From Buttiauxella agrestis ATCC 33320 (lineage in GTDB: Bacteria; Pseudomonadota; Gammaproteobacteria; Enterobacterales; Enterobacteriaceae): 64,000 nt of DNA. Location: positions 1-64,000 of the forward strand of contig NZ_JMPI01000036.1 of the NCBI RefSeq assembly GCF_000735355.1, given 5' to 3'. A model generated the notes under the pieces. That model made no database searches. It saw only the letters and a program-made list of their open reading frames with translations, and was not told the origin of the DNA. Below are positions 20,660-32,464 of the stretch, one piece after another. A program made the position numbers and the translations under genes. Positions within the stretch are counted from its first letter, which is position 1, and each line of letters begins with the position of its first letter.

Positions 20660-20956
20660 TTAAATCTTGAAGACTTTATTGCCTTCCGGCAGTTGTACCA
20701 GCAAGGAAAGTTTCCCCCCCATAGCCTCGATATAACGTTTCAGAGTTAATACTTTTAGGTCATTGCCGCGTTGTTCAATGGCAGTGATCGCAGGCTGACT
20801 CACCCCCATTTTTTCCGCTACCTGTTTTTGAGAAAGTGAAAGCTCTTCACGCATCAATTGCAAGCCTGTTTCCAGAACCAGTACCTGGGCCATGTGCCAG
20901 ATATCAGCCTGGTCTTCAGCTGAAAATTCGGATATCACGTCCTGTAATGTCTTCAT
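20660..20956 (-). CDS. XRE-family antitoxin (HigA-like)
   Basis: A 98-residue DNA-binding protein with an HTH_37-type helix-turn-helix at about residues 40-75 (LSQKQVAEKMGVSQPAITAIEQ), typical of antitoxins paired with RelE/HigB toxins. It overlaps the preceding reading frame by 4 bases (ATGA), the usual toxin-antitoxin arrangement. It appears intact and could still repress its own promoter through the palindromes at 21150-21190. The paired toxin gene is broken. The pair occupies the yegD-mdtA interval, where E. coli has yegI. Confidence 0.85.
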   Translation of the reverse strand: MKTLQDVISEFSAEDQADIWHMAQVLVLETGLQLMREELSLSQKQVAEKMGVSQPAITAIEQRGNDLKVLTLKRYIEAMGGKLSLLVQLPEGNKVFKI

Positions 20957-21137
20957 TTATTTTTCTCCAGTTCAGCTAAATGCCGGGAAAACTGTTCATC
21001 CGCTTTCCTGATCAAGTCAAAATAAAAATACTTACGTCCGGATTTATCAGTGTCGCAGTCAACCTTTTCTTCAAACTGGCAGGCTGCTCGTGATACCAAA
21101 GATAAAAATCCTGAGTAAAGATTACCGTCCATGTCAT
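20953..21137 (-). pseudogene. Internally deleted, frameshifted RelE/HigB-type toxin gene
   Basis: From an ATG at 21137 with a GAGGTGA ribosome site, the frame reads MTWTVIFTQDFYLWYHEQ and on to about residue 30, a typical N-terminus of Gp49/HigB toxins; it then runs out of homology and stops at 21009. The family C-terminus (DKSGRKYFYFDLIRKADEQF) lies in a different frame from about 21048 to the stop at 20953. The two ends meet near 21050, so roughly 50 middle residues are missing and the frame is shifted. The single open frame at 20953-21141 (62 codons) is an artefact of this fusion. The toxin should be inactive. Confidence 0.72.
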
Positions 21138-21149
21138 ACATTCACCTCA

Positions 21150-21190
21150 TAAACTATAGTTTATATTTAAAGTATAAACCACAGTTTATT
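21150..21190 (-). promoter_or_regulatory. Paired palindromes, probable antitoxin operator
   Basis: Two AT-rich palindromes built on AAAC...GTTT (AAACTATAGTTT at 21150-21161 and TAAACCACAGTTTA near 21175-21188) lie just upstream of the toxin-antitoxin remnant. Such repeats are the usual binding sites of HigA/XRE antitoxins. Confidence 0.55.
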
Positions 21191-21283
21191 AGCGAAGATT
21201 CAAACAGGAAATTATTTAGCCGCATTCCTTCGAGGATGTACGCAAAAAACCGCCATCTAAGACTTATCCATACAGTACTTCAT

Positions 21284-21301
21284 ATTTCCTCCATTTTTCC
21301 G
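21284..21301 (+). promoter_or_regulatory. Candidate BaeR box upstream of mdtA
   Basis: The stretch ATTTCCTCCATTTTTCCG matches the E. coli BaeR consensus (TTTTTCTCCATNATTGGC) at about 12 of 18 positions, with the central CTCCAT intact. It lies about 65-80 bases before mdtA, a fitting place for BaeR activation of the operon. Confidence 0.45.
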
Positions 21302-21366
21302 CCGCTCTCACTCTCTACACTAGTATCATTAGGCCGAATGGTTTCAGGATGAGAACAAATACAACT

Positions 21367-22614
21367 ATGAAAGGCACTTTCACCACACGTGGGTTTGCGA
21401 TTGCAGCCGCCGTCATTGTCGTTATCGCCGCCATTTTTTACTGGCGTCATTCGAGCACGGACAACGAAACCGCTGGTTCGCAGTCAACACAACAGCGCCC
21501 TACTGGTTCACGACAGGGAATGCGTGGTGCATTAGCGCCTGTCCAGGCCGCAACCGCGACCAGCGAATCCGTTCCTCGCTATCTCACCGGTCTTGGCACC
21601 ATCACCGCCGCCAATACTGTTACGGTGCGTAGCCGTGTAGATGGGCAACTGCTGGCGATTCACTTCCAGGAAGGCCAACAAGTTAAAGCGGGCGATTTAC
21701 TCGCAGAAATCGACCCAAGCCAGTTCAAAATTGCCTTAGCCCAGGCTCAGGGACAACTGGCAAAAGATCAGGCCACGCTTGCAAATGCGCGCCGCGATTT
21801 GGCTCGTTTTCAGCAGTTAGTGAAAACTAACCTGGTTTCACGCCAGGAAATGGACGCACAACAGGCGCTGGTCAACGAATCAATGGGCACCATTAAAGCC
21901 GACGAAGCCGCCGTCGCCAGCGCGCAGTTGCAGCTCGACTGGAGCCGGATTACCGCGCCCATTGATGGCCGCGTGGGCCTGAAACAGGTGGATGTCGGCA
22001 ACCAGATTTCCAGCAGCGATACCGCCGGAATTGTCGTATTGACGCAAACACACCCTATCGATTTGATTTTCACCCTGCCGGAAGGCGATATTGCCACCGT
22101 GGTGAAAGCGCAGAAAGCGGGAGCAACACTGGCTGTTGAGGCCTGGGATCGCACCAACAAGTTGAAATTAAGCAGCGGTTCACTGCTGAGTCTTGATAAC
22201 CAGATAGACGCCACTACTGGCACCATTAAACTCAAAGCGCGTTTTAACAATGAAGACGACGCCCTGTTCCCTAACCAGTTCGTCAACGCGCGAATGCTGG
22301 TCGATACCCAGCAAAATGCGGTTGTCATTCCAACCGCTGCGCTGCAAATGGGCAACGAAGGCAACTTTGTCTGGGTGCTTAACAGCGAAGATAAAGTCAG
22401 TAAACACCTGGTGACAACCGGTATTCAGGACAGCCAAAAAGTGGTGATTACCGCTGGGCTTTCCGCCGGGGATCGTGTGGTGACTGACGGTATCGACCGT
22501 CTGACAGAAGGTGCAAAAGTTGAGGTGGTCGAAGCGCAATCAGCGACCGCCGCTTCCCCATCGAATGAAGCTGAACACCCGCAAAAACACAAACGTAACG
22601 GAGCGACTTCCTGA
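21367..22614 (+). CDS. mdtA: MdtABC efflux periplasmic adaptor MdtA
   Basis: A membrane-fusion protein linking the MdtB/MdtC inner-membrane pump to TolC. It has one N-terminal membrane anchor, then lipoyl half-motifs ([20 protein letters not shown] and [17 protein letters not shown]) flanking a coiled-coil hairpin, and a beta-barrel domain. I start at MKGTFTTRG, which aligns with the E. coli start (415 aa there, 415 here). An in-frame ATG at 21349 would add six residues. The stop overlaps the mdtB start (TGATG). Confidence 0.94.
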   Translation: MKGTFTTRGFAIAAAVIVVIAAIFYWRHSSTDNETAGSQSTQQRPTGSRQGMRGALAPVQAATATSESVPRYLTGLGTITAANTVTVRSRVDGQLLAIHFQEGQQVKAGDLLAEIDPSQFKIALAQAQGQLAKDQATLANARRDLARFQQLVKTNLVSRQEMDAQQALVNESMGTIKADEAAVASAQLQLDWSRITAPIDGRVGLKQVDVGNQISSSDTAGIVVLTQTHPIDLIFTLPEGDIATVVKAQKAGATLAVEAWDRTNKLKLSSGSLLSLDNQIDATTGTIKLKARFNNEDDALFPNQFVNARMLVDTQQNAVVIPTAALQMGNEGNFVWVLNSEDKVSKHLVTTGIQDSQKVVITAGLSAGDRVVTDGIDRLTEGAKVEVVEAQSATAASPSNEAEHPQKHKRNGATS

Positions 22615-25600
22615 TGCAGGTGCTACCACCAAGCGCCACGGGAGGCCCATCACGCCTGTTTATTCTGCGCCCCGTGGCGACCACATTATTAATGGTGGCT
22701 ATCTTACTTGCCGGGATCATCGGCTATCGTTTCCTGCCCGTTTCTGCGCTGCCGGAAGTGGATTACCCGACGATTCAGGTCGTCACGCTTTATCCAGGTG
22801 CTAGCCCGGATGTGGTGACATCGGCGATTACCGCACCACTTGAGCGCCAGTTTGGGCAGATGTCCGGCCTGAAACAAATGTCGTCGCAAAGTGCCGGCGG
22901 CGCATCGGTGGTGACGCTGCAATTCCAGCTCTCTTTACAGCTGGATGTCGCCGAGCAGGAAGTGCAGGCGGCGATTAACGCCGCAACCAATTTACTGCCG
23001 ACCGATCTGCCCAACCCGCCGGTTTATAGCAAAGTGAACCCGGCCGACCCGCCGATTATGACGCTCGCCGTGACCTCCTCCGCCATGCCGATGACGCAAG
23101 TTGAAGACATGGTAGAAACGCGTGTGGCGCAGAAAATTTCCCAGGTTTCCGGCGTCGGGCTGGTCACGCTTTCCGGCGGCCAGCGCCCGGCGGTACGCGT
23201 GAAGCTGAATGCGCCCGCTATTGCCGCACTTGGCTTAACCAGCGAAACCGTGCGCACCGCAATCACCAGCGCCAACGTCAACTCGGCGAAAGGCAGCCTG
23301 GATGGCCCCGAACGCGCCGTCACGCTGTCCGCCAACGACCAGATGCAGTCGGCCGATGAATATCGCAACCTGATTATCGCCTATCAGAACGGTGCGCCGA
23401 TTCGCCTTGGTGATGTGGCAACCGTTGAGCAAGGCGCTGAAAACGCGTGGCTCGGGGCCTGGGCAAACAAACAGCCCGCGATTGTAATGAACGTGCAACG
23501 CCAGCCGGGTGCCAATATCATCGACACCGCCGATGCCATTCGTGCGATGTTGCCCGCATTAACGAAAAGTTTGCCGAAGTCGGTCGAAGTAAAATTACTC
23601 AGCGACCGCACCACCAATATCCGCGCCTCGGTCAGTGACACGCAGCATGAGCTGATGCTCGCCATCGCCCTGGTGGTGATGATTATTTACCTGTTCCTGC
23701 GCAACGTTCCGGCGACCATTATCCCTGCTGTCGCGGTGCCGCTGTCACTGATTGGTACGTTTGCAGTGATGGTGTTCCTCGACTTTTCGATAAACAACCT
23801 GACGCTAATGGCATTAACCATCGCCACCGGTTTTGTGGTCGACGATGCGATTGTGGTTATCGAGAACATCTCGCGTTATATCGAGAAAGGTGAGAAACCG
23901 CTCGCCGCCTCGCTCAAAGGGGCAGGAGAAATTGGCTTCACGATTATCTCGCTGACCTTCTCGCTGATAGCGGTACTGATTCCGCTGCTGTTTATGGGCG
24001 ATATCGTCGGCCGCCTGTTCCGCGAATTTGCCGTCACGTTGGCGATTGCGATTCTGATTTCAGCCGTGGTGTCACTGACGCTGACACCGATGATGTGCGC
24101 GCGCATGTTAAGCCACGAATCGCTACGCAAACAGAACCGTTTTTCCCGTGCCAGCGAGCGCTTCTTTGACCGGGTCATTGCCGGTTACGGGCGTATGTTA
24201 ACCCGCGTATTAAACCACCCATGGCTCACGTTGGGTGTGGCTTTTGGCACCCTGGCACTCACCGTTGTGCTGTGGATTTTCATCCCGAAAGGCTTCTTCC
24301 CGATTCAGGATAACGGCATTATTCAGGGTACGCTGCAAGCGCCGCAGTCGGTTTCCTTTGCCAATATGGCGCAGCGCCAGCAGCAGGTTGCCGACGTCAT
24401 ATTGAAAGATCCAGCGGTAGAAAGTCTGACTTCGTTTGTCGGCGTTGACGGCACTAACCCTTCGCTTAATAGCGCGCGTTTGCAAATCAACCTCAAACCG
24501 TTAAGCGATCGTGACGACCGTATTCCGGCGGTGATTGAACGTCTGCAAAATGGCGTGGCGAATGTCCCTGGCGTCGAGCTGTATCTGCAACCGGTTCAGG
24601 ACTTAACTATTGATACCACGGTCAGCCGGACGCAGTACCAGTTCACATTGCAGGCCACATCGCTCGATGAACTCAGCACCTGGGTGCCGCAGTTAACAGA
24701 AAAACTGCGTACCTTGCCGCAACTGGCAGATGTCAGCAGCGACTGGCAAGATAGAGGCCTGGTGGCCTATGTGAATGTTGACAGAGCCAGCGCCAGCCGC
24801 CTTGGCATTTCGATGTCAGATGTCGACAACGCCCTGTATAACGCCTTTGGTCAGCGCCTGATTTCCACCATTTACACCCAGGCCAACCAGTACCGAGTGG
24901 TGCTTGAACACGATACCAGCACCACACCGGGCCTGAGCGGGCTGGATAATATCCGCCTCGCCAGTACAGAGGGCGGCAGCGTGCCGTTAAGTGCGATTGC
25001 CAAAATCGAGCAGCGTTTTGCGCCGCTGACTATCAACCATCTTGACCAGTTCCCGTCGACCACATTCTCGTTTAACGTCACAAGCGATCACTCGCTCGAA
25101 GACGCGGTTAAAGCGATCACGGCGGCGGAAAAAGATCTGGCGATGCCTGCGGATATCACCACCCAATTCCAGGGTAGCACCCTCGCCTTCCAGAATGCCC
25201 TGGGCAGCACTATCTGGCTTATCGTCGCCTCCGTAGTGGCGATGTATATCGTGCTCGGCGTGTTGTACGAAAGTTTTATTCACCCGATAACTATTCTTTC
25301 CACACTACCCACCGCAGGCGTCGGCGCACTCATGGCATTAATGCTGGCGGGAGCGGAACTGGACGTGATTGCCATCATCGGCATCATCTTGCTTATCGGT
25401 ATCGTGAAGAAAAACGCCATCATGATGATCGACTTCGCGCTGGCGGCTGAACGTGAGCAAGGCATGAAACCGTATGAGGCCATTTACCAAGCCTGTTTGC
25501 TGCGTTTCCGCCCTATTCTTATGACCACGCTTGCCGCCCTTTTGGGTGCGCTGCCGCTGATGCTTTCAACCGGTGTCGGTGCTGAACTGCGCCGCCCGCT

Positions 25601-25739
25601 GGGGATCGGCATGGTCGGTGGTCTGCTGGTGAGCCAGGTATTAACGCTGTTTACCACGCCGGTTATCTATCTGCTGTTTGATAACCTGTCGCATGCGGTG
25701 CGCCGCCGTTTCGGTCGTCGCGATGAGGAAGTGCTGTGA
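22614..25739 (+). CDS. mdtB: RND multidrug efflux subunit MdtB
   Basis: A 1041-residue resistance-nodulation-division transporter with twelve predicted membrane helices and two large periplasmic loops. The proton-relay region in helix 4 ([16 protein letters not shown]) keeps both aspartates. It forms a heteromultimer with MdtC in the inner membrane, exporting bile salts and novobiocin in E. coli. It overlaps mdtA and mdtC by 1 and 4 bases, so expression is coupled. Confidence 0.96.
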   Translation: MQVLPPSATGGPSRLFILRPVATTLLMVAILLAGIIGYRFLPVSALPEVDYPTIQVVTLYPGASPDVVTSAITAPLERQFGQMSGLKQMSSQSAGGASVVTLQFQLSLQLDVAEQEVQAAINAATNLLPTDLPNPPVYSKVNPADPPIMTLAVTSSAMPMTQVEDMVETRVAQKISQVSGVGLVTLSGGQRPAVRVKLNAPAIAALGLTSETVRTAITSANVNSAKGSLDGPERAVTLSANDQMQSADEYRNLIIAYQNGAPIRLGDVATVEQGAENAWLGAWANKQPAIVMNVQRQPGANIIDTADAIRAMLPALTKSLPKSVEVKLLSDRTTNIRASVSDTQHELMLAIALVVMIIYLFLRNVPATIIPAVAVPLSLIGTFAVMVFLDFSINNLTLMALTIATGFVVDDAIVVIENISRYIEKGEKPLAASLKGAGEIGFTIISLTFSLIAVLIPLLFMGDIVGRLFREFAVTLAIAILISAVVSLTLTPMMCARMLSHESLRKQNRFSRASERFFDRVIAGYGRMLTRVLNHPWLTLGVAFGTLALTVVLWIFIPKGFFPIQDNGIIQGTLQAPQSVSFANMAQRQQQVADVILKDPAVESLTSFVGVDGTNPSLNSARLQINLKPLSDRDDRIPAVIERLQNGVANVPGVELYLQPVQDLTIDTTVSRTQYQFTLQATSLDELSTWVPQLTEKLRTLPQLADVSSDWQDRGLVAYVNVDRASASRLGISMSDVDNALYNAFGQRLISTIYTQANQYRVVLEHDTSTTPGLSGLDNIRLASTEGGSVPLSAIAKIEQRFAPLTINHLDQFPSTTFSFNVTSDHSLEDAVKAITAAEKDLAMPADITTQFQGSTLAFQNALGSTIWLIVASVVAMYIVLGVLYESFIHPITILSTLPTAGVGALMALMLAGAELDVIAIIGIILLIGIVKKNAIMMIDFALAAEREQGMKPYEAIYQACLLRFRPILMTTLAALLGALPLMLSTGVGAELRRPLGIGMVGGLLVSQVLTLFTTPVIYLLFDNLSHAVRRRFGRRDEEVL

Positions 25740-28700
25740 AATTCTTCGCACTGTTCATCTACCGGCCCGTCGCCACCATTTTACTGACCGTCGCCATCAC
25801 ATTGTGCGGTGTGCTGGGCTTCCGCCTACTGCCTGTGGCCCCGCTGCCGCAGGTGGATTTCCCGGTGATCATGGTCAGTGCGTCACTCCCTGGTGCATCG
25901 CCTGAAACCATGGCGTCATCGGTGGCTACACCGCTGGAACGCGCACTCGGGCGCATTGCTGGCGTGAACGAGATGACCTCGTCGAGTTCACTCGGCAGCA
26001 CGCGCATCATTCTGGAATTTACCTTTGACCGCGATATCAACGGAGCCGCGCGTGACGTACAGGCCGCTATCAACGCCGCGCAAAGTCTGTTGCCCAGCGG
26101 CATGCCAAGCCGCCCAACGTATCGCAAAGCCAACCCTTCCGATGCGCCCATTATTATTCTGACACTCACCTCTGACACATTTTCTCAGGGGCAACTTTAT
26201 GATTTCGCCTCGACGCAACTGGCGCAGACTGTGGCGCAGATTGATGGCGTCGGTGATGTGGATGTCGGCGGCAGCTCGCTCCCGGCGGTTCGCGTCGCGC
26301 TTAACCCGCAGGCGCTGTTTAACCAGGGCGTTTCGCTGGACGCGGTTCGCAAGTCCATTAGTGATGCCAACGTACGCCGCCCGCAGGGTGCGCTGGAGGA
26401 TGGCTCCCAGCGCTGGCAGTTGCAGACCAATGACGAGCTTAAAACCGCCGCCGAATACCAGCCGCTGATCATTCACTACAACAACGGTGGCGCGGTGCAT
26501 TTGAGTGATGTCGCCACCGTAACCGATTCCGTGCAGGACGTGCGCAACGCCGGGATGACCAACGCCAAGCCCGCGATTTTGCTGATGATTCGTAAATCCC
26601 AGGAAGCGAATATCATTGAAACGGTTGACCGCATCCGGGCGAAAATCCCCGAGCTGCGTGAAACCATTCCGGCATCAATTGATTTGCAAATAGCCCAGGA
26701 TCGCTCGCCGACTATTCGCGCCTCGCTTGAAGAAGTCGAACAATCGCTGATTATCTCCGTCGCGCTGGTCATTCTGGTGGTGTTCTTGTTCCTGCGTTCC
26801 GGGCGCGCCACGCTGATTCCGGCCGTTGCCGTTCCGGTGTCGCTGATTGGCACCTTTATCGCCATGTATTTGTGCGGTTTTAGCCTGAATAACTTGTCAT
26901 TAATGGCGCTGACCATCGCCACCGGTTTTGTAGTGGATGACGCCATCGTGGTGCTGGAGAATATTTCCCGCCATCTCGAGGCGGGCGTTAAACCTTTGCA
27001 GGCCGCGTTACAAGGCGTGCGTGAAGTCGGTTTTACGGTGCTTTCCATGAGCCTGTCTTTGGTGGCTGTCTTCCTGCCATTGCTGTTAATGGGCGGTTTG
27101 CCGGGGCGACTATTCAAAGAGTTTGCCGTCACGCTTTCCGTCGCTATCGGTATCTCGCTGGTGGTGTCGATTACGCTCACGCCGATGATGTGCGGCTGGT
27201 TGCTCAAGAACAAACCGCAACATACGCCAACGCGCCAGCGTGGTTTTGGCCGCTTGCTGATTGCGATGCAGCAAGGCTATGGGCGTTCGCTGAAATGGGT
27301 GCTGAACCATACAAAACTGGTGGGCATAGTGCTGCTGGCAACCATTGCGCTGAACGTCTGGCTCTATATTGCCATTCCAAAAACCTTCTTCCCGGAACAA
27401 GACACCGGGCGGTTAATGGGCAATATCCAGGCCGACCAAAGCATTTCATTCCAGGCGATGCGCGGCAAACTTCAGGACTTTATGAAGATCATTCGTGAAG
27501 ATCCGGCGGTGGAAAACGTGACCGGGTTTACAGGTGGCTCGCGGGTGAACAGCGGCATGATGTTTATCTCGCTCAAACCGCTTTCCGAGCGCAAAGAAAC
27601 CGCGCAGCAAGTGATTGACCGTCTGCGTAAAGCTCTGGCAAAAGAGCCGGGAGCCAGCCTGTTTTTGATGGCGGTGCAGGATATTCGTGTCGGTGGTCGC
27701 CAGGCCAACGCCAGTTATCAATACACTTTGCTTTCCGATAACCTGGCCGATTTACGCACCTGGGAGCCAAAAATTCGCCAGGCGCTGGCCAAACTGCCGC
27801 AGCTTGCGGACGTGAACTCCGACAGCCAGAACAACGGCGCAGAAATGGATCTGATTTATGATCGCGAATCCATGGCGCGGCTGGGCATTAGCGTGGAAGA
27901 TGCCAACGCCCTGCTCAATAACGCCTTTGGTCAGCGGCAGATTTCCACGATTTACCAGCCGCTTAACCAGTACAAAGTGGTGATGGAAGTTGACTCGCGT
28001 TATACACAAGACATCAGCGCGCTGGATCAAATGTTTGTTATCAATAAAGAAGGCAAGGCGATCCCGCTTTCCTGGTTTGCGAAATGGCAGCCCGCAAATG
28101 CGCCGCTTTCGGTCAACCATCAGGGGCTTTCAGCCGCGTCTACCGTGTCGTTTAACCTGCCGACTGGCGTGTCGCTTTCCGAAGCCAGCGACGCCATCGA
28201 CCGCACCATGACCGCGCTCGGCGTGCCTTCAACGGTGCGCGGCATGTACGCCGGAACCGCGCAGGTGTTCCAGGACACCATGAAATCCCAGGTGCTGCTG
28301 ATCATCGCGGCTATTGCCACGGTTTATATCGTGTTGGGGATTCTTTACGAGAGCTACGTTCACCCGCTGACGATCCTCTCCACGCTGCCTTCTGCGGGGG
28401 TGGGCGCATTGTTAGCCCTGGAAATATTTGGTGCGCCGTTTAGCTTAATCGCGCTCATTGGCATCATGCTCTTAATTGGCATCGTGAAGAAAAACGCCAT
28501 TATGATGGTGGACTTCGCCATCGACGCGCAGCGCAACGGCAACCTGCAACCTGAAGAGGCCATTTTCCAGGCCTGCCTGTTGCGTTTCCGCCCAATCATG
28601 ATGACCACGCTGGCGGCGCTATTTGGCGCACTGCCGCTGGTGCTGACCAGCGGTGACGGCGCAGAGCTACGCCAACCTCTGGGGATCACCATCGTTGGCG

Positions 28701-28816
28701 GGCTGGTCGTCAGCCAGTTATTGACGCTGTACACCACACCGGTGGTTTATCTTTTCTTTGACCGTTTGCGGATGCGGTTTGCGCGTAAAGCTCGTAAAGA
28801 TGAGGTATTGAGTTAA
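25736..28816 (+). CDS. mdtC: RND multidrug efflux subunit MdtC
   Basis: A 1026-residue RND transporter paralogous to MdtB (about half identical by eye), with the same helix-4 motif [16 protein letters not shown]. It starts with GTG inside the mdtB stop (GTGA overlap). In E. coli the pump needs both MdtB and MdtC. The stop is directly followed by the mdtD start. Confidence 0.96.
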   Translation: MKFFALFIYRPVATILLTVAITLCGVLGFRLLPVAPLPQVDFPVIMVSASLPGASPETMASSVATPLERALGRIAGVNEMTSSSSLGSTRIILEFTFDRDINGAARDVQAAINAAQSLLPSGMPSRPTYRKANPSDAPIIILTLTSDTFSQGQLYDFASTQLAQTVAQIDGVGDVDVGGSSLPAVRVALNPQALFNQGVSLDAVRKSISDANVRRPQGALEDGSQRWQLQTNDELKTAAEYQPLIIHYNNGGAVHLSDVATVTDSVQDVRNAGMTNAKPAILLMIRKSQEANIIETVDRIRAKIPELRETIPASIDLQIAQDRSPTIRASLEEVEQSLIISVALVILVVFLFLRSGRATLIPAVAVPVSLIGTFIAMYLCGFSLNNLSLMALTIATGFVVDDAIVVLENISRHLEAGVKPLQAALQGVREVGFTVLSMSLSLVAVFLPLLLMGGLPGRLFKEFAVTLSVAIGISLVVSITLTPMMCGWLLKNKPQHTPTRQRGFGRLLIAMQQGYGRSLKWVLNHTKLVGIVLLATIALNVWLYIAIPKTFFPEQDTGRLMGNIQADQSISFQAMRGKLQDFMKIIREDPAVENVTGFTGGSRVNSGMMFISLKPLSERKETAQQVIDRLRKALAKEPGASLFLMAVQDIRVGGRQANASYQYTLLSDNLADLRTWEPKIRQALAKLPQLADVNSDSQNNGAEMDLIYDRESMARLGISVEDANALLNNAFGQRQISTIYQPLNQYKVVMEVDSRYTQDISALDQMFVINKEGKAIPLSWFAKWQPANAPLSVNHQGLSAASTVSFNLPTGVSLSEASDAIDRTMTALGVPSTVRGMYAGTAQVFQDTMKSQVLLIIAAIATVYIVLGILYESYVHPLTILSTLPSAGVGALLALEIFGAPFSLIALIGIMLLIGIVKKNAIMMVDFAIDAQRNGNLQPEEAIFQACLLRFRPIMMTTLAALFGALPLVLTSGDGAELRQPLGITIVGGLVVSQLLTLYTTPVVYLFFDRLRMRFARKARKDEVLS

Positions 28817-30232
28817 ATGACCGAATTGCCTTCAAGTGTACGGTGGCAGTTATGGATAGTCGCCTTTGGCTTCTTCATGCAATCGCTCGACACCACCATC
28901 GTCAACACCGCCCTGCCCTCTATGGCGGCGAGCCTGGGGGAAAGCCCGCTGCATATGCACTCGGTTATCGTGTCGTATGTATTGACGGTGGCGGTGATGT
29001 TACCCGCGAGCGGTTGGCTGGCGGACCGTGTCGGCGTGCGCAATATCTTCTTCACCGCCATTGTGCTGTTTACCCTCGGTTCACTGTTGTGCGCCCACGC
29101 GTCCACGCTGAACGAACTGGTTATGGCGCGAGTGGTGCAAGGGATTGGCGGAGCGATGATGGTGCCTGTCGGGCGCTTAACGGTGATGAAAATCGTCCCG
29201 CGCGAACAATATATGGCGGCGATGACCTTCGTCACATTGCCGGGGCAAATCGGCCCATTGCTTGGCCCCGCGCTCGGCGGCGTGCTGGTGGAATACGCCT
29301 CGTGGCATTGGATCTTCCTGATTAATCTACCGGTGGGCATTATCGGCGCCATCGCCACACTATGGCTGATGCCGAACTACACCATGCAGACGCGCAAATT
29401 CGACATGATGGGCTTTGTCTATCTGGCGTTTGGCATGGCAGCATTGACCATTGCCCTTGATGGCGCAAAAGGTTTAGGCGTTAGCCCTTCCACCGTGTGG
29501 CTGTTGGTAGGCGGCGGTGCGGCGGCAATGGCGCTCTATTTATGGCACGCCAAAGCCAACGATAATGCCCTGTTTAACCTCAATCTTTTTAAGACTCAGA
29601 CGTTCTCTCTCGGCCTGTTGGGTAGTTTTTGCGGACGTATCGGCAGCGGCATGATCCCGTTTATGACGCCGGTATTCCTGCAAATCGGCCTCGGTTTTTC
29701 GCCCTTCCACGCGGGCCTGATGATGGTGCCGATGGTGCTCGGCAGTATGGGCATGAAACGCATTGTGGTGCAGGTGGTTAACCGCTTTGGCTATCGCAAC
29801 GTACTGGTTGCCACCACGCTCGGTTTAGCGGTGGTTATCCTGCTGTTTATGGCCACCGCGCTTCTAGGCTGGTATTACGCGCTGCCGGTGGTGCTGTTCT
29901 TGCTCGGCATGGTGAACTCCACACGCTTCTCGTCAATGAACACGCTGACGCTCAAAGACTTGCCAGACGACCTCGCAAGCTCCGGCAACAGTATGCTTTC
30001 TATGGTGATGCAGCTTTCCATGAGTATCGGCGTCACCATCGCTGGGCTACTGCTCGGCATGTACGGCCATCACCACCTGGCGGCCGATCCGGCGGTTATT
30101 CACCACGTATTTATGTATACGTATTTGAGTATCGCGCTGGTTATCGCCCTTCCCGCGCTGATTTTTGCTCGCGTCCCGAAAGACACCACCAAAAATGTCG
30201 TGATTGCGCGACGCAAAAGGAGGAGCTCATGA
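28817..30232 (+). CDS. mdtD: MFS transporter MdtD (DHA2 family)
   Basis: A 471-residue, 14-helix major facilitator protein. It has the [11 protein letters not shown] motif near residue 22 and the loop motif [11 protein letters not shown]. In E. coli this gene (iceT) does not supply drug resistance in the MdtABC complex and has been linked to export of iron-chelating citrate; that role is family knowledge, not visible here. It abuts mdtC and overlaps baeS by 4 bases. Confidence 0.94.
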   Translation: MTELPSSVRWQLWIVAFGFFMQSLDTTIVNTALPSMAASLGESPLHMHSVIVSYVLTVAVMLPASGWLADRVGVRNIFFTAIVLFTLGSLLCAHASTLNELVMARVVQGIGGAMMVPVGRLTVMKIVPREQYMAAMTFVTLPGQIGPLLGPALGGVLVEYASWHWIFLINLPVGIIGAIATLWLMPNYTMQTRKFDMMGFVYLAFGMAALTIALDGAKGLGVSPSTVWLLVGGGAAAMALYLWHAKANDNALFNLNLFKTQTFSLGLLGSFCGRIGSGMIPFMTPVFLQIGLGFSPFHAGLMMVPMVLGSMGMKRIVVQVVNRFGYRNVLVATTLGLAVVILLFMATALLGWYYALPVVLFLLGMVNSTRFSSMNTLTLKDLPDDLASSGNSMLSMVMQLSMSIGVTIAGLLLGMYGHHHLAADPAVIHHVFMYTYLSIALVIALPALIFARVPKDTTKNVVIARRKRRSS

Positions 30233-31623
30233 AGCTCTGGCGGCCTGGTATTACCGGCAAATTGTTCCTCGCGATTTTCTCGACCTGCCTGCTGGTGCTG
30301 GCAATCATGCACTGGGGTGTGCGGCTCAGTTTCGAACATGGGTTTATTGATTACATCAAGCGCGGCAATGAACAGCGGCTGGAAATGTTGAGCGACGCGC
30401 TGGGCGAACAGTACGAGCAGCACGGCAACTGGCAGTTTCTGCGTAATAACGATCGCTTTATGTTCAAGCTGCTGCGTTCATTCGAGCATGGCGATGTGGA
30501 AAACAACAACCTGCCGCCGCACGGCTGGCGCACCCAATTCTGGGTCGTCGATCAGGATTACAAAGTGCTGGTCGGCCCACGTGGCCCGGTGCCGACCGAT
30601 GGCATGCGCCGGGCGATTAACGTCAACGGGCGTGATGCGGGCTGGGTTGTCGCCTCCCCGGTCGAGCGCCTGACGCGCAACACGGATATTAATTTCGACC
30701 GCCAACAACGGCGCACCAGCTGGATAATCGTCGGCCTGGCGACGCTGCTTGCCGCGGCCGCCACCTTCCTGCTGGCGCGTGGCCTGCTGGCTCCGGTCAA
30801 ACGGCTGGTCGACGGCACGCACAAACTGGCCGCCGGGGACTTCTCCACTCGCGTTGACTCCACGAGCCAGGATGAACTCGGCAAACTGGCGCAGGACTTT
30901 AACCAACTCGCCAGCACGCTAGAGAAAAACCACAATATGCGCCGCGCCTATATGGCAGATATCTCCCATGAATTGCGCACCCCGCTGGCGATTTTACGTG
31001 GAGAGCTGGAGGCGATTCAGGATGGCGTACGCAAATTCACACCGGAATCTGTTGCATCTTTGCAGATGGAAGTGGCGACACTCACCAAACTGGTTGATGA
31101 CCTGCATCAGCTGTCGATGTCCGACGAAGGCGCGCTGGCCTATCAGAAACAGTCTTTGGATATCATCAACCTGCTGGAAATTGTCGCCGGGGCTTTCCGC
31201 GAACGTTTCAATTCGCGCGGTTTGAAAATCAGCCTGGCGCTGCCAGATAGCGTGACTATTTTCGGTGACAGCGACCGTTTAATGCAGTTATTCAATAACC
31301 TGCTGGAAAACAGCCTGCGTTACACCGATACAGGCGGCCAGTTGGTGATTTCCGGAGAACTGGTCAATCAGCGATTTATCATGCACTTTGCCGATAGCAC
31401 GCCGGGCGTGAGTGACGAGCAATTAACCATGCTGTTTGAGCGTTTTTATCGCGCTGAAGGTTCGCGCAACCGCGCCAGCGGCGGTTCTGGCCTCGGTTTG
31501 TCCATCTGCCAGAATATCGTTGCCGCCCATAACGGCAAGCTTTACGCCACGCATTCGCCTTTCGGCGGGGTTAGCATTACAGTAGAGTTACCGCTGGAGC
31601 CAGAATCGTTGAGACCCGTATGA
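30229..31623 (+). CDS. baeS: Envelope-stress sensor histidine kinase BaeS
   Basis: A 464-residue inner-membrane kinase with two membrane helices (about 10-33 and 165-185) around a periplasmic sensor region. A HAMP domain follows, then an H-box [12 protein letters not shown] (about residue 248) and ATP-binding N and G boxes ([23 protein letters not shown]). It phosphorylates BaeR in response to envelope damage and some toxic compounds. It overlaps mdtD and baeR by ATGA junctions. Confidence 0.96.
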   Translation: MKLWRPGITGKLFLAIFSTCLLVLAIMHWGVRLSFEHGFIDYIKRGNEQRLEMLSDALGEQYEQHGNWQFLRNNDRFMFKLLRSFEHGDVENNNLPPHGWRTQFWVVDQDYKVLVGPRGPVPTDGMRRAINVNGRDAGWVVASPVERLTRNTDINFDRQQRRTSWIIVGLATLLAAAATFLLARGLLAPVKRLVDGTHKLAAGDFSTRVDSTSQDELGKLAQDFNQLASTLEKNHNMRRAYMADISHELRTPLAILRGELEAIQDGVRKFTPESVASLQMEVATLTKLVDDLHQLSMSDEGALAYQKQSLDIINLLEIVAGAFRERFNSRGLKISLALPDSVTIFGDSDRLMQLFNNLLENSLRYTDTGGQLVISGELVNQRFIMHFADSTPGVSDEQLTMLFERFYRAEGSRNRASGGSGLGLSICQNIVAAHNGKLYATHSPFGGVSITVELPLEPESLRPV

Positions 31624-32342
31624 CCGAATTACCCATTGACGAAAACACACCGCGCATCTTAATTGTTGAAGACGAGCCGAAGCTCGGGCAACTGTTGATT
31701 GATTACTTACGTGCTGCGGGTTACGCCCCGGAATTGATTACCCACGGCGACAAAGTGCTGCCGTTTGTGCGCCAGACGCCGCCGGATTTAATCCTGCTTG
31801 ATTTGATGCTTCCAGGCACCGACGGCCTGACGCTGTGCCGCGAAATCCGCCGCTTCTCGGAAATTCCGATTGTGATGGTGACGGCCAAAATTGAAGAAAT
31901 CGACCGTCTTTTAGGGCTGGAAATTGGTGCCGATGATTACATCTGCAAACCCTACAGCCCGCGAGAAGTGGTGGCACGCGTGAAAACGATTTTGCGCCGC
32001 TGCAAACGCCAGCGTGACCCCGTGGCGGCAGACGACATCAGCCCGTTAATCATCGACGAAGGCCGCTTCCAGGCAAGCTGGCGCGACAAGCTGCTGGATT
32101 TAACGCCTGCGGAGTTCCGTTTGTTGAAAACGCTGTCCCATGAACCGGGCAAAGTGTTCTCTCGCGAACAGTTATTGAACCAGCTTTATGATGATTACCG
32201 CGTCGTCACAGACCGCACCATCGACAGCCATATCAAAAACCTGCGCCGCAAGCTCGAAGCGCTCGATGAAGAACAGTCGTTTATCCGCGCCGTTTATGGT
32301 GTGGGTTATCGCTGGGAAGCAGACGCCTGCCGTATTGCGTAA
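31620..32342 (+). CDS. baeR: Response regulator BaeR
   Basis: A 240-residue OmpR-type regulator. The receiver domain keeps the acidic pocket (VEDEP), the phospho-acceptor aspartate in [10 protein letters not shown] (about residue 61) and the conserved lysine in CKPYSP. The C-terminal winged helix ends [11 protein letters not shown]. It activates its own operon, probably through the box near 21284. It is the last gene of mdtABCD-baeSR, with a terminator about 70 bases downstream. Confidence 0.96.
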   Translation: MTELPIDENTPRILIVEDEPKLGQLLIDYLRAAGYAPELITHGDKVLPFVRQTPPDLILLDLMLPGTDGLTLCREIRRFSEIPIVMVTAKIEEIDRLLGLEIGADDYICKPYSPREVVARVKTILRRCKRQRDPVAADDISPLIIDEGRFQASWRDKLLDLTPAEFRLLKTLSHEPGKVFSREQLLNQLYDDYRVVTDRTIDSHIKNLRRKLEALDEEQSFIRAVYGVGYRWEADACRIA

Positions 32343-32410
32343 AGGTAGTTTCTGGAACTAATAAGCGCTACAATTCCCGCCCTAAAATTGTGCCTTATGC
32401 ACGCGCTTTT

Positions 32411-32437
32411 AAACCACCGCAGCCTATGCGGTGGTTT
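32411..32437 (+). terminator. Terminator after baeR
   Basis: A perfect 10-base stem (AAACCACCGC and complement) around AGCCTAT, ending in TTTCT, between baeR and trhP. It separates the efflux operon from trhP. Confidence 0.75.
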
Positions 32438-32464
32438 CTGACCTGAAATCAGACGAGAATCCCC

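Noticed and set aside
30478-30935. Frames antisense to baeS
   Set aside because: GC-rich coding DNA often gives open antisense frames; the sense gene has complete kinase motifs.
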